Shown here piece after piece: positions 16,054-25,531 of a stretch of DNA of 64,000 nt. Each line of letters starts with the position of its first letter. Positions within the stretch are counted from its first letter, which is position 1. This DNA is from RUG11272 sp045226335 (GTDB lineage Bacteria > Bacillota > Clostridia > Christensenellales > Aristaeellaceae): the NCBI GenBank assembly GCA_045226335.1, contig JBGVCH010000036.1, positions 1 through 64,000 of the forward strand, written 5' to 3'. The notes below the pieces were generated by a model, which did no database searches, was not told where the DNA came from, and saw nothing but the letters and a program-made list of their open reading frames with translations. A program made the translations under genes and the position numbers.

Positions 16054-16974
16054 TTATCCGACCGAAAGGCCGGTGTCCTCCGGCAGCCCCAGCACGATGT
16101 TCATGTTCTGGATGGCGGCCCCGGAGGCGCCTTTGCCCAGGTTGTCGAACCGGGCCGTGACCGTCAGGCGGCCGTCCTGCCCCTGCACCGTGATCTCCAG
16201 ATCGTCCCGCCCGGCATACGCCGCCGCGGACAGGAAGCCCGCCTCGTCCCCGTCCTTCCGGAAGCGGATCATGGGCGTGCGGTAATAGGCCTCATACACG
16301 GCTTCCACCTTCTCCTTCTCGAGGGAAAGCCCGTTCAGGGAGAGAACCACTTCCATGCCGGCATAGTAGGGTGCCACCACGGGGCAGAACACCGGCGAAA
16401 CGGAGAGGCCCGCCATGGCGGTCATCTCCGGCAGGTGCTTGTGGGCCTGCGTTAAACCGTACATCCGGGGCGCTTCCAGCAGGGGATCCCGGTCCGCCGC
16501 CTCATAGGCCGCGATCATCTTTTTTCCACCGCCGGAGTATCCCGTCAGGGAAAAGCAGCTGAGGGCCGCGCCGGCAGGGATCAGCCCGGCCTCCGTCAGG
16601 GGCGCCGCCAGCGTGATGAAGCCCGTGGCATGGCAGCCCGGGTTGGCGATGCGCCTGGCCCCGGCAATTTTGGCCCGCTGGCCCGTGAGTTCCGGGAGGC
16701 CGTAGGTCCAGCCCGGCGCCACCCGGTGGGCCGTGGAGGTGTCGATGATCACGGTGCCGGGGTTCTCCGCCAGCGCGACCGCCTCCCGGGCCGCGTCGTC
16801 CGGCAGGCACAGGAAGGCGATATCCGCGGCGTTCAGCGCGTCCCGCCGGGCGTTTTTCTCTTTTCGCTCCGCTTCGGAAAGCCGGATCAGCGTGAGATCT
16901 TCCCGGGCGCTGAGCCGGTCCGCGATCCGCAGCCCCGTGGTGCCGGCGCTGCCGTCGATGAATACCCTGGTCAT
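16054..16974 (-). CDS. argC: N-acetyl-gamma-glutamyl-phosphate reductase, type 2 (short)
   Basis: This 306-residue NADPH-dependent reductase has the N-terminal VFIDGSAGTTGLRIADRL nucleotide-binding loop, STAHRVAPGWTYGLPEL, the catalytic cysteine in IANPGCHATGFI at about residues 112-123, and the GYSGGGKKMIAAYE loop. It is the short type-2 form, which starts directly at the glycine loop, unlike the ~345-residue type-1 enzyme more usual in Clostridia. It is the first gene of the operon and lies 40 bp downstream of an ArgR-type promoter. Confidence 0.93.
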   Translation of the reverse strand: MTRVFIDGSAGTTGLRIADRLSAREDLTLIRLSEAERKEKNARRDALNAADIAFLCLPDDAAREAVALAENPGTVIIDTSTAHRVAPGWTYGLPELTGQRAKIAGARRIANPGCHATGFITLAAPLTEAGLIPAGAALSCFSLTGYSGGGKKMIAAYEAADRDPLLEAPRMYGLTQAHKHLPEMTAMAGLSVSPVFCPVVAPYYAGMEVVLSLNGLSLEKEKVEAVYEAYYRTPMIRFRKDGDEAGFLSAAAYAGRDDLEITVQGQDGRLTVTARFDNLGKGASGAAIQNMNIVLGLPEDTGLSVG

Positions 16975-17015
16975 GGCGTCCTCCTTTGATCCGGCCCGGA
17001 ATCATGCAGCCGGCT

Positions 17016-17050
17016 TGCATAAATATACATGATTATTGCATTTTTGTCAA
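17016..17050 (-). promoter_or_regulatory. arg operon promoter overlapped by ARG-box-like palindromes
   Basis: On the - strand TTGACA (17045-17050), a 17-bp spacer and TATATT (17022-17027) form a near-consensus promoter. Two AT-rich palindrome-like blocks, TGCATAAATATACA (17016-17029, + strand) and CATGATTATTGCAT (17028-17041), overlap the -10 and spacer. They resemble ARG boxes (consensus TGCATAWWWATGCA-like), so ArgR with arginine should block polymerase binding here. ArgR identity is inference. Confidence 0.7.
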
Positions 17051-17065
17051 CGGGTTATTCACAGC

Positions 17066-17098
17066 GATGAAAACCGCCCCGGTTTCCCGGGACGGCGG
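17066..17098 (-). terminator. Intrinsic terminator of yebC
   Basis: On the - strand CCGCC and CCCGG pair with CCGGG and GGCGG around a GAAA-type loop and run into TTTTC, 15 bp past the yebC stop. It separates yebC from the arg promoter. Confidence 0.75.
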
Positions 17099-17112
17099 AT
17101 GGTTCAGGCGGC

Positions 17113-17859
17113 TCAGGCGTCCTCGTCCTCATCGGGCAAGTCCGCGTTGTGGAAGACGTTCTGCACGTCGTCGCTCTCGTCCAGCAGGTCCAGCATCTTC
17201 CGGATCTTCACCACGGTCTCGGGGTCCGTGACCGTCACCAGATTCTGCGGGATCATGGACACCTCGGCGGAGATAAAGGACAGGCCCTGCTTCTCCAGCG
17301 CCTCGCGCACGTTGTGGAAATCGGCGGGGGCGGTGTAGATCTCGTAGGCGTCATCCAGCACCTTCATGTCCTCGGCGCCGGCGTCCAGGGCCATCATCAT
17401 CATCTCGTCCTCGTCGCTGCCGGGGGTCTTTTCCACGACGATCAGGCCCTTTTCGTCAAACATGAAGGACACGGAGCCGGTGGTGCCCATGTTGCCGTCG
17501 TACTTGGCGAAGCAGTGGCGGACGTCGCTGGCGGTGCGGTTGCGGTTGTCGGTGATGGTCTCGACGATGATGGCCACGCCGCCGGGGGCATAGCCCTCGT
17601 AGGTGATCTGCTCGTAGACCACGTTGGACAGCTCGCCGCTGGCCTTCTTGATGGAGCGCTGAATATTGTCATTGGGCATGTTGTTGGCCTTCGCCTTGGC
17701 GATGACGTCCCGGAGCTTGCCGTTGGATTCCGGGTTTGCGCCGCCCTCGCGCACGGCGATGGCGATCTCACGGCCGATCTTGGTGAAGATGGCGCCGCGG
17801 GCCGCGTCGGCCTTGCCCTTCTTGGCCTGAATGTTATGCCACTTCGAATGTCCGGACAT
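17113..17859 (-). CDS. yebC: YebC/PmpR family protein
   Basis: This 248-residue protein matches YebC throughout: MSGHSKWHNIQAKKGKADAARGAIFTKIGREI at the N-terminus, NNMPNDNIQRSIKKASGE, YEGYAPGGVAIIVETITDNRNRTASDVRH, and GTTGSVSFMFDEKG. Members were first described as transcription regulators. Newer work links the family to translation of proline-rich stretches and to mitochondrial TACO1. Its length is normal apart from an acidic tail. It is monocistronic with its own promoter and terminator. Confidence 0.95.
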   Translation of the reverse strand: MSGHSKWHNIQAKKGKADAARGAIFTKIGREIAIAVREGGANPESNGKLRDVIAKAKANNMPNDNIQRSIKKASGELSNVVYEQITYEGYAPGGVAIIVETITDNRNRTASDVRHCFAKYDGNMGTTGSVSFMFDEKGLIVVEKTPGSDEDEMMMMALDAGAEDMKVLDDAYEIYTAPADFHNVREALEKQGLSFISAEVSMIPQNLVTVTDPETVVKIRKMLDLLDESDDVQNVFHNADLPDEDEDA

Positions 17860-17902
17860 AAATGGTTTCCTCCCTTGCGGATTGATACGGATTCGACGGG
17901 AT

Positions 17903-17932
17903 ATTATACCACCAAGGTTTCCGGCGCGTCAA
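17903..17932 (-). promoter_or_regulatory. Promoter of yebC
   Basis: On the - strand TTGACG (17927-17932), an 18-bp spacer and a perfect TATAAT (17903-17908), about 44 bp before the ATG. Confidence 0.75.
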
Positions 17933-17999
17933 GATTTTTTTGGCGAAGGCGGCGCGGCCGCCGCCGGCACCGGGTCGGTCGGATCAAAACGGGCGGCGT

Positions 18000-19040
18000 T
18001 TATTGTTCCCACGCGCTGCCGTGCTTCTCGCTGTGACCGAGCAGATAGAGGAAGGCAAACGCCGGAATGCGGATGAGGCGCTCTCCCTTTTTTGAACCGT
18101 GCAGACCAAAGTCATCCGCGCGCTTTGTCACGATGATGGAAGCGCTGGATTCTTTGCTCAGCTCCACGATGGCATCGCTTTCGGGAACCTGTGCCTGTTC
18201 CCGGTATTTGACCTCAATCAGGATGTGCCGGGTTCCGGGATAATCCACCACAATGTCGACTTCATTGTCTTTGCTGCCGCCTCTGCAATAGCCGATTCTT
18301 GTGGCTTTTTGATGGCAGAAAGAAACTACGTGTTTGAAGACCGCCGTTTCCACAATCAGGCCCAGTTCTTCAGGGTCTGTCAGCAAATCGTCATCCATGA
18401 GCACAGCGTTCCGAATGGCTGCGTCCGCAATGTAAACCTTGGGCTGCGCCTTGAGCGGCTTGCGTCCGCCAAGGTCGACAGGCCAGCTCAGGTAAACCAG
18501 ATTGGCGCTTTCAAGATACCGGACATAGTTTTCCACAGTGGCGCGGCTCACACCGTCCAGTTCCCGGGCCATGGCGGAAAAAGAGACAATGCCGGAAGAA
18601 ACATTGCACAGGTACAGGAAAATCCGTTCCAGTTCCGTCGCGCTTCGGATATTGTAAAGAGAGGGCAGATCCCGTTTCAGAACTTTGTCCACCACATCTT
18701 CCCGCATGATCTGCTGCGCCATCGGTTCACTTTCGGCCATGGCAAGCTCCGGGAACCCGCCAACGCGCAAATACCGGCTGAAATAATTCTGCAGCGGAGC
18801 CAGCCTCATCATGGTTTCCACCCGCTGTGGCTGTGTCATATGCAGAAAAGAGGTGGGGCGGACATCAGGATCCAGTCTTGGCGCATCCACACCGATCAGC
18901 GAACAATACTCGCAGAACGACAGTGTCGGGACCTGAATCACACTCCATCGGCCGGCCCCGCTCTCCGCGCTGCCCTTGATCAGAGCGGGGCTGGCTGAGC
19001 CGGCGGCAACACAGCGGGTTACACCAAACTGAACGAAATA
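18000..19040 (-). pseudogene. 5'-truncated AAA/DUF4143-type ATPase
   Basis: The open frame encodes the C-terminal ~340 residues of the AAA_14-DUF4143 family. It starts in the region matching 'RCVAAGSASPALIKGSAESGAGRW' (read from 19,010 down), passes VIQVPTLSFCEY, then the DUF4143 part with YVRYLESANLVYLSWP and the nuclease-like tail DNEVDIVVDYPGTRHILIEVKYRE. The Walker A/B module that normally fills the first ~130 residues is missing; an in-frame TGA at 19041-19043 and AT-rich DNA replace it. A GTG at 18941 gives a 313-residue ORF, but homology extends upstream of it without a start. It is most likely a broken gene; expression of a DUF4143-only fragment cannot be excluded. Confidence 0.72.
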
Positions 19041-19088
19041 TCAATATTTCATTAAAGTATACTTATACGAAATCGGCATTTTCGTTCA
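19030..19088. repeat. AT-rich inverted repeats at the truncation point
   Basis: TGAACGAAA (19030-19038) is inverted as TTTCGTTCA (19080-19088). Between them lie the palindromes GAAATATCAATATTTC and AAGTATACTT. The low GC contrasts sharply with the surroundings and coincides with loss of the DUF4143 gene's 5' part. The remaining gap to 19222 shows no gene. Confidence 0.5.
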
Positions 19089-19222
19089 ATTATGATGCCG
19101 ATACGTGCTTTTTCCCGCTGTCTCTCCAAAGCGGGCGAATGAAAAACCACTTGTCCCGATTCATCCGGCCTGTGTTTCCGGCCCAACGGACCAAGACAGA
19201 CAGGATGACAACCCCCGGTTCC

Positions 19223-21442
19223 TCACTCCGCCGCCCACAGTGTCATTTCCAGCAGCTGGAGAGCCACGCAGCGGGTGTCGTCGCTTCCCGCATACACCTG
19301 GCTGACCTCGATGGCCTCCGGCAGGCGGATCAGGAAGGTCAGGGTCTCGTCGTCCGGCTGAAGGTCGAAGCGGAGGGTGCAGGGGCCGGTGACCTCGGCG
19401 CTGTACGTCACGTCGCCGCCGCGCCAGACCTCCAGGGGCTGCGCGCCGTTGAAGGTCCCGCCGATGTCCAGCGAGACCCCGATGGTCCGGAAGGTCTCCG
19501 CCGCGGGGATCACAAAGGCAATCTCATGGCCCTCGGTCCAGGAGAAGGTGGCCTCCGGGCTGGAAATCCCCTTTGTGACATAGAGGTCGGCGTTGTATCC
19601 GCCGCCGTAGAACAGGATCCGCACGGGCTGGTCCCGCCGGAGGGCCTGCGGCTGTGTCGAGGTCTCGCTTGCGGTGAAGACGATCCGCTCCGGCGTCCGG
19701 CAGCGGAACAGGAGCAGCTCGCCCTCCGTCCAGGGCTCCACCGGCTCACAGTCCGGGAAATCGTAGCGGGACGCCAGGTTTTTTCCGCCCACCAGGAGAT
19801 ACTCGGCCCTTCCGCCCAGCAGTTCGACCACCTGCTCCTCCCCGTTCCGGGGGCGCTTCACATATCGGGGCGCCTCCACCCTGCAGGGCACGTCCAGGTA
19901 GGTGTCGATGCAGCGCCGGACCACCGGATCGGTGCCGCTGTCCGACAGGATCAGGAGGGTGGCGTCCTCCGGCGCGTCCGCCAGGGTGCGGCCCACGGCC
20001 TGAACGCTCTCGATCAGCGCGGGGTCCGCCCGGTAGTCCTTCCGCATCCGGGGGATCAGGTACGCCCAGTCCGCCGCCGTCGCCACGGCAAAGATCCCGG
20101 CGCAGACAAGGGCAGCGATTCTTCTCTTCCCGCGTCTGAGCAGCAGAAGACTCGTCAAAACAACGATTGCCTGAACCCCGATCATGAGCCAGATGTCCGC
20201 CGACGACAGCCCCATGTCTTCCGCCAGCTGATGCGCGCTGTGGGTCCAGGACAGGGTGAAGTGGTCCACCACGCAGTCCGCCCGGACGCCTCTGTACACC
20301 AGGATCACCGCCAGCAGCGCTCCCGCCGACAGGAGGACCGCCCGCCGGAAGATCCGCTTTCCGTCCTCCGACGGCATCCGCTGGACGCACACGGCAAACC
20401 CCATCATAGTCAGCAGGATCGCCGGGGCGTAGTAGCGCAGGTGAAACCGGGGATCCGGCCGGCCCAGATCGTCATACACGGAGATCGTGAAGGCGATGAA
20501 CACCACGGTGATGACGACGTAGAGCAGGATCATGCGGATGAACCGGCGGGCCTGTTCGTCCAGACGCGATCCCACGGCCAGCGAGAAGGAGAAGGGAAAT
20601 ACAAAGACCGCGCAGAGCGTAAATACAGTATAAGTGAGGACCGTCCGGATCATGGTCTTCACGGCCACCCAATCCGTCAGGACCGCCAGGGACACCTGTT
20701 TCCCGTAGGAGTAGTCCATGGAGGAAAAAACGGTGAAACGGATGACGGCCAAAAGGCCGAAAAGCGAAAACGCGTAGGTCAGCAGGCAGATCAGCCGGGC
20801 TTTGGCGGCGTTCCGGTCCGCTCGCCATGTCCGGATCACACGGATGAGATCCAAGAGGAGGAAAGACGCGGCCAGGGCCAGGAAGGCTTCCTTGACGGTG
20901 TAGGCCAGACAGCCGGCTATGCCCCCCGGCAGGGAGACCTGCCATCGCCCGGCCCGCCCCGCCGCGAGCCAGAGCCAGACGCACCAGAACACCAGCGGAT
21001 AGTACAGGTTTTCCGCCATGAAGGTGGCGGTCAGCAACGATTCCGGCACCAGACAGACTGCCGCCGTCAGCAGCCGGCAGGTCCGCTTATGCAGCCCCAG
21101 CTCCCGGCCCGTCAGCCACACCGGAAACACCGAGGACATCAGGAGGACACTGTTCAGCCATCCTATCAGCCGCACCCGGAGGACCGTGTTGTGGACCCTG
21201 AAAAGCGGCGCGAGAAGCAGGGAATACCCGATTTTCTGGAAAGCGACGGCCTCCCCCTGGACGGTCACGCCCCGCCCGGCCCACAGGCTGTCCGCGATGG
21301 AGTAGTAGTACATCTCGTCCATGTAGACCGTCAGCTGCCTGGTGAACCCGCCGATGAGGCCGTGGATCACCACCGCAGCCAAAAACAGGCCGAGGAGAAA
21401 AACCCAGTCCTTCCGGTTCGTGCGCCATTGCGGCTCCGCCAT
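19223..21442 (-). CDS. GT-C fold membrane glycosyltransferase (PMT/ArnT-like) candidate
   Basis: This 739-residue protein has about 12 transmembrane segments in its first ~460 residues and a soluble beta-rich C-terminal part. After helix 1 comes LTVYMDEMYYYSIADSLWAGRGVTVQGEAVAFQKIGYSLLLAPLF; an acidic Asp/Glu in the first external loop is typical of GT-C enzymes that use lipid-linked sugars. FMAENLYYPLVFW and the HLRYYAPAILL segment also fit. It may transfer sugars to surface polymers or proteins outside the membrane. The start MAEPQWRTN at 21442 is preferred over an upstream Met because the helix follows directly. It is divergent from smc. The exact donor and acceptor cannot be told. Confidence 0.65.
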   Translation of the reverse strand: MAEPQWRTNRKDWVFLLGLFLAAVVIHGLIGGFTRQLTVYMDEMYYYSIADSLWAGRGVTVQGEAVAFQKIGYSLLLAPLFRVHNTVLRVRLIGWLNSVLLMSSVFPVWLTGRELGLHKRTCRLLTAAVCLVPESLLTATFMAENLYYPLVFWCVWLWLAAGRAGRWQVSLPGGIAGCLAYTVKEAFLALAASFLLLDLIRVIRTWRADRNAAKARLICLLTYAFSLFGLLAVIRFTVFSSMDYSYGKQVSLAVLTDWVAVKTMIRTVLTYTVFTLCAVFVFPFSFSLAVGSRLDEQARRFIRMILLYVVITVVFIAFTISVYDDLGRPDPRFHLRYYAPAILLTMMGFAVCVQRMPSEDGKRIFRRAVLLSAGALLAVILVYRGVRADCVVDHFTLSWTHSAHQLAEDMGLSSADIWLMIGVQAIVVLTSLLLLRRGKRRIAALVCAGIFAVATAADWAYLIPRMRKDYRADPALIESVQAVGRTLADAPEDATLLILSDSGTDPVVRRCIDTYLDVPCRVEAPRYVKRPRNGEEQVVELLGGRAEYLLVGGKNLASRYDFPDCEPVEPWTEGELLLFRCRTPERIVFTASETSTQPQALRRDQPVRILFYGGGYNADLYVTKGISSPEATFSWTEGHEIAFVIPAAETFRTIGVSLDIGGTFNGAQPLEVWRGGDVTYSAEVTGPCTLRFDLQPDDETLTFLIRLPEAIEVSQVYAGSDDTRCVALQLLEMTLWAAE

Positions 21443-21522
21443 CCGTCTCTCACCGTCCTCCGCCGCCGTTGTCGGCAGGATTGTACCACAGGCGGGCGGT
21501 TTTTTCAATCGCGCGCCAAGCA

Positions 21523-21551
21523 TTGCACAAAAGCCGTTTTTATGATAAACT
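21523..21551 (+). promoter_or_regulatory. Candidate promoter of smc
   Basis: TTGCAC (21523-21528), a 17-bp spacer, then TAAACT (21546-21551), the same -10 hexamer as at the manC operon, 35 bp before the smc ATG. Confidence 0.5.
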
Positions 21552-21586
21552 TCGGAAGGTTATGCCAGAGAAACCGGAGGAAGAGT

Positions 21587-24500
21587 ATGCGGCTGAAGAA
21601 GTTGGAGCTGTTTGGGTTCAAGTCCTTCCCCGCCCGGACGGAGATCGTCTTCGGGGAGGGGATCACGGGCATCGTGGGTCCCAACGGTTCGGGCAAGAGC
21701 AACATCGCGGACGCGGTGCGCTGGGTGCTGGGAGAGCAGAGCGCCAGGACCCTGCGGGGCGTCAGCATGTCCGATGTCATCTTCAACGGCACGCAGAAGC
21801 GCAAGCCTCAGAGCTACTGTGAAGTTTCCCTGGTTTTTGACAACGAAGACCACGCCCTGCCGGTGGACTTCACGGAGGTCATGGTGACCCGGCGGGTCTA
21901 CCGCACCGGTGAGAGCAATTACTTTCTGAACGGCTCCTCCTGCCGGCTGAAAGACGTGCTGGACCTGTTCCGGGGCACGGGCATCGGCCGGGAGGGCTAC
22001 TCCATCATCGGCCAGGGGCGGATCGACGAGATCCTGTCCCGGAAGTCCGAGGACCGGCGGCAGGTGTTCGAGGAGGCCGCCGGCATCATGAAGTTCCGGG
22101 TCCGCAAGGAGGAAGCGGACCGGAAGCTGGAGCGCACGCTGGAGAACGCCGCACGGGTGGACGACATCCTGGAGGAGCTGACCCGGCAGCTGGCGCCCCT
22201 GGAGGAGCAGAGCCGCACCGCCCGGCGCTACCTCGAGCTCTTCGGAGAGATGAAGACCCTGGACCTGGGGCTCTTTGTCCTCCGGTCGGACAAGCTGGAA
22301 CAGCGGCTGAAGGACCTGGCCGGGGAACTGGAGCGGCTGGAAGCCGGTTTGGCGGAGACGGACGCCGTCATCGCGGAGAAAAACCTGGCCCGGGACCTGT
22401 GCCAGGAGAAGATCGCCGCGCTGGACCGGGACATCCGGCAGGCCCGGGACGGGATCATGGCCGGCGCGGAGGAAATCCACGCCGCGCAGCAGGAGCGGTC
22501 CGCGATCCAAAATCGCCTGGACAACCGGGAAGCCAACCGGCAGCGGCTGGACCGGGAGTCCGCTTCCGCCCGCCGGCGCCTGGCGGACCTGGACGCCCTG
22601 CTGGAGAGCGGCACGGCGGACACGGAGGAAAAACAGGCCGAGGCCCGGCAGGTGGAGACCGCCCTGACCGACGCCCGGGAGAAGGAGAAGCAGGCCGCGG
22701 AGGCCGAGACGGCCGCGGAGGAGGCCCTGGAGGCCCACAAGGAAGCCGTCATCGAGGCCATGAACCGCTCCTCCGCCCTGCAGAACGACCAGACCCGTCT
22801 CAGCACCATGCGGGGCCAGATGGCCCTCCGGCTGGAGGAACTCACCGGCACCCGGCGGGACATGCAGAGCGAGGCGGAAGGGCTGCGGGACGCCCTGGCC
22901 CGGCAGGAAGAGACCTTGGCGGCAGAGAACGCGCTGCTGGCCGAAAAGCAGGAGGATCACCGACAGGAGATTCGGAAGCTGGAGGAGGCGGACGCGGACC
23001 TGATCCGAATCCGGGCCGAGGCCGAAAAGCTGTCCTCCAGGCTTCAAAATGACCAGACCCGCTGGCGGCTGCTGGACGAGATGACCCGGGAGATGGAGGG
23101 CTACAATCAGTCCGTCCGCCGGGCCGTGCAGCACGCCCGGGAGCGGAAGATCCCGGGCGTCCGGGGGGTGCTGGCCCAGCTCATCGACGTGCCGAAAGAG
23201 GTGGAAACCGCCATCGACATGGCGCTGGGCGCCGCCCAGCAGAACATTGTCACCGACACCCAGGAGACCGCCAAGGACATCATCGGCTACCTGCGGGAAA
23301 ACCGCCTGGGCCGGGCCACCTTCCTGCCCATGGACGCGGTGCGGTCGAAGACCCTGACCCGGGAGGAGCGGGACGTGCTGTCCATGGCGGGCTGCATCGG
23401 CGTGGCCAGCGACCTGATCCGGTGCGCGCCGGAATACCGCGGCATCGTGGAAAACTTGCTGGGCCGGACGGTCATCGCCGACAATCTGGACCACGGCATT
23501 CCCATCATGAACGCCGGCCGCCATGCCTTCCGCCTGGTGACCCTCAGCGGTGACGTGATGCACAGCGGCGGCTCCATGACCGGCGGTTCCACCCAGAGCC
23601 GGATGGTCAACCTGCTGGGCCGGGAGCGGGAGCTGAAGGAGCTCACGGAGACCCTCAGAAAGGGCAAAACTGAGCTGGACGGCATGAAGAAAACCCTGCA
23701 GGAGACCCAGGAGCGCAAGAACGGGCTGAAGGAAGCCGTGGCCGCCGCCCTGGAAGCCATGCACCAGCAGGAGATCGCCGTGGCCCGGGAGACGGAGCAC
23801 ACGGAAACCGCCCGGAATGCCCTGGACAGCGCCCTGACCCGGGCGGAAGCCGTCGAACAGGCCGTCGATCAGCTGACGGACCAGATCGCCGACATCGACG
23901 GGCAGCTGAATTCCCTCACGGCTGAGAACGGCACCCCCTACGACGAGGAAGCCATGGCCGCGGAGACGGAGAAGCTGCAGCAGGCCCTGTACCGCCAGCG
24001 CGCCATCCGGGAAAAGCGGGCGTCGGACGTGACGGAGCTCACCATCCGCCTCAGCGACCTGAACCACGCCATCGACGTGATGCAGCGGGATGCGAAGCAC
24101 AGCGAGGCGGACCGGCAGCAGCTGATCCGGGACGAGGAAGACCGGGACGCCCGCCGGGCCGAGATGGCCGGACAGGACCGGGAGGACCTTCTCGCCCTCT
24201 CCGCTCTCGACGTAAAAATCGAAGCCATGCAGGGGGAGAAGAAAAAGCAGGAAGAAAGCGTTGAGGCCGTGGAAGTCGATCGCGTCAACGAACAGCTTTA
24301 TCTGGCGGACCTGTTGCGGACGATCGAGGACAGCCATCGGCAGCACAGCCTGGACAGCGATGCCCAGCACAAGGCGGAATTGGCCGCCAGCCGGGCCTCC
24401 GCCGAGCTGAAAGCCATGCAGGACCGGATCTGGAACACCTACGAGCTGACCTACGCCGGCGCGGAGGCATACAGGCCATCCGACGATTTCCGGGAGCGGG

Positions 24501-25150
24501 ACGCGGACCGGAGGACGAAGGAGCTGTCGGCGGAAATCAAATCCCTGGGTAGCGTCAACGTCCAGGCCGTGGAGCAGTATACCGAGACGAAAGCCCGCTT
24601 CGACGAGCTCAGCGCCCAGCGGGAGGACCTGCGGAAGGCCCAGGAAGACCTCAGCGACCTCATCACCCGGCTGCTGGGCGAGATGAAGACCACCTTCACC
24701 GCCAATTTCAGCCTGATGCAGGGCTACTTTTCCGAGACCTTTGTCCGGCTCTTCGGAGGCGGAAAGGCCGAACTGGTGCTGGCGGATCCGGACGATCCCC
24801 TGAACTGCGGCATCGAGATCAACGCCCAGCCCCCGGGCAAGAAACTGCAGCTGCTGTCCCTGCTCTCCGGCGGGGAGAGGGCCCTGACCGCCATCGCCAT
24901 CCTCTTTGCCATGCTGAAGCTGAAGCCCACCCCCTTCTGCATCCTGGATGAGATCGAGGCCGCCCTGGACGACGCCAACATCGGCTATTACGCGGACTAC
25001 CTGAAGGAGTACTCCGCCCACAGCCAGTTCATCGTCATCACCCACCGCAAGGGCACCATGGAGCGCTGCAACAGCCTGTTCGGCGTCTCCATGGAGGAGC
25101 AGGGGGTCTCCAGAATGGTGTCCGTCAGCCTCCAGGATTTCAGTGAATAA
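21587..25150 (+). CDS. smc: Chromosome partition protein SMC
   Basis: This 1187-residue condensin subunit is loaded at ParB-parS and organises origin DNA. Seen: Walker A GIVGPNGSGKSNI at about residues 28-40, a long N-terminal coiled coil, the hinge at about 520-680 (GVRGVLAQLIDVPKEVETAIDMALG and GRHAFRLVTLSGDVMHSGGSMTGGS), the return coil, the ABC signature LSGGERALTAIAILF near 1094 and Walker B FCILDEIEAALDDANI. Full length and intact. ATG at 21587 with GGAGGAAGAG just upstream. The usual partner ftsY does not follow; instead a DnaA-box-rich gap and dnaN do. Two parS sites lie within 12 kb of it. Confidence 0.97.
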   Translation: MRLKKLELFGFKSFPARTEIVFGEGITGIVGPNGSGKSNIADAVRWVLGEQSARTLRGVSMSDVIFNGTQKRKPQSYCEVSLVFDNEDHALPVDFTEVMVTRRVYRTGESNYFLNGSSCRLKDVLDLFRGTGIGREGYSIIGQGRIDEILSRKSEDRRQVFEEAAGIMKFRVRKEEADRKLERTLENAARVDDILEELTRQLAPLEEQSRTARRYLELFGEMKTLDLGLFVLRSDKLEQRLKDLAGELERLEAGLAETDAVIAEKNLARDLCQEKIAALDRDIRQARDGIMAGAEEIHAAQQERSAIQNRLDNREANRQRLDRESASARRRLADLDALLESGTADTEEKQAEARQVETALTDAREKEKQAAEAETAAEEALEAHKEAVIEAMNRSSALQNDQTRLSTMRGQMALRLEELTGTRRDMQSEAEGLRDALARQEETLAAENALLAEKQEDHRQEIRKLEEADADLIRIRAEAEKLSSRLQNDQTRWRLLDEMTREMEGYNQSVRRAVQHARERKIPGVRGVLAQLIDVPKEVETAIDMALGAAQQNIVTDTQETAKDIIGYLRENRLGRATFLPMDAVRSKTLTREERDVLSMAGCIGVASDLIRCAPEYRGIVENLLGRTVIADNLDHGIPIMNAGRHAFRLVTLSGDVMHSGGSMTGGSTQSRMVNLLGRERELKELTETLRKGKTELDGMKKTLQETQERKNGLKEAVAAALEAMHQQEIAVARETEHTETARNALDSALTRAEAVEQAVDQLTDQIADIDGQLNSLTAENGTPYDEEAMAAETEKLQQALYRQRAIREKRASDVTELTIRLSDLNHAIDVMQRDAKHSEADRQQLIRDEEDRDARRAEMAGQDREDLLALSALDVKIEAMQGEKKKQEESVEAVEVDRVNEQLYLADLLRTIEDSHRQHSLDSDAQHKAELAASRASAELKAMQDRIWNTYELTYAGAEAYRPSDDFRERDADRRTKELSAEIKSLGSVNVQAVEQYTETKARFDELSAQREDLRKAQEDLSDLITRLLGEMKTTFTANFSLMQGYFSETFVRLFGGGKAELVLADPDDPLNCGIEINAQPPGKKLQLLSLLSGGERALTAIAILFAMLKLKPTPFCILDEIEAALDDANIGYYADYLKEYSAHSQFIVITHRKGTMERCNSLFGVSMEEQGVSRMVSVSLQDFSE

Positions 25151-25206
25151 CGATCTGAAAACCGTCCGGCCCCCATCCCCGAAACCTGTGGTTTTCAGGC
25201 AGCCGC

Positions 25207-25457
25207 CTCTCCACAGCCCGTTTTTCCACAGGCTGTGGATCCTGCGGATGACGGTCCCGGTGAGACGGCAAAATTCGGAAGTCCGGGCGGAAAAAGAAGG
25301 AATTCAGGACCCTGATACAGAATTTTGTCCCGAAGACCCGCAGGTCCGGCCGTTTTTATCCACAGCCTGTCCCGGTGGTTTCACAGCCTGTCCACAAAAC
25401 CCGGATCCGCCATCGCCGCGGCTCCGCCGGTTTTGCCGGCTTATCCACATTTCCACA
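25207..25457. other. DnaA-box cluster between smc and dnaN (candidate oriC or control region)
   Basis: The 381-bp gap 25151-25531 holds two perfect DnaA boxes TTATCCACA (25356-25364 and 25441-25449) and several near-matches: TCTCCACAG near 25208, TTTTCCACA at 25222-25230, TGTGGATCC at 25234-25242, CTGTCCACA at 25388-25396 and ATTTCCACA at 25449-25457. No protein is supported here. Such density is expected of an origin or of a DnaA-controlled dnaN promoter. A clearly AT-rich unwinding element is not obvious. Confidence 0.7.
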
Positions 25458-25531
25458 CCCCCTGTTACTGTTGCTGTCCTGTATCTCTGAATACAACAGC
25501 CGCCGACCATCCAGCCATTCCGGAGGAAAAT

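Noticed and set aside
1531..17074. 14-bp word ACAGCGATGAAAAC shared at 1531 and 17061
   Set aside because: The contexts differ (perfect palindrome against flank of the yebC terminator) and one shared 14-mer is weak evidence of a repeat family.
21560..25045. 1161-codon open frame antisense to smc
   Set aside because: Shadow of smc; composition is repetitive Gly/Gln/Leu/Val and no family is recognised.
25143..25490. 115-codon open frame in the smc-dnaN gap
   Set aside because: Coincides with the DnaA boxes, no ribosome binding site, no recognised domain.
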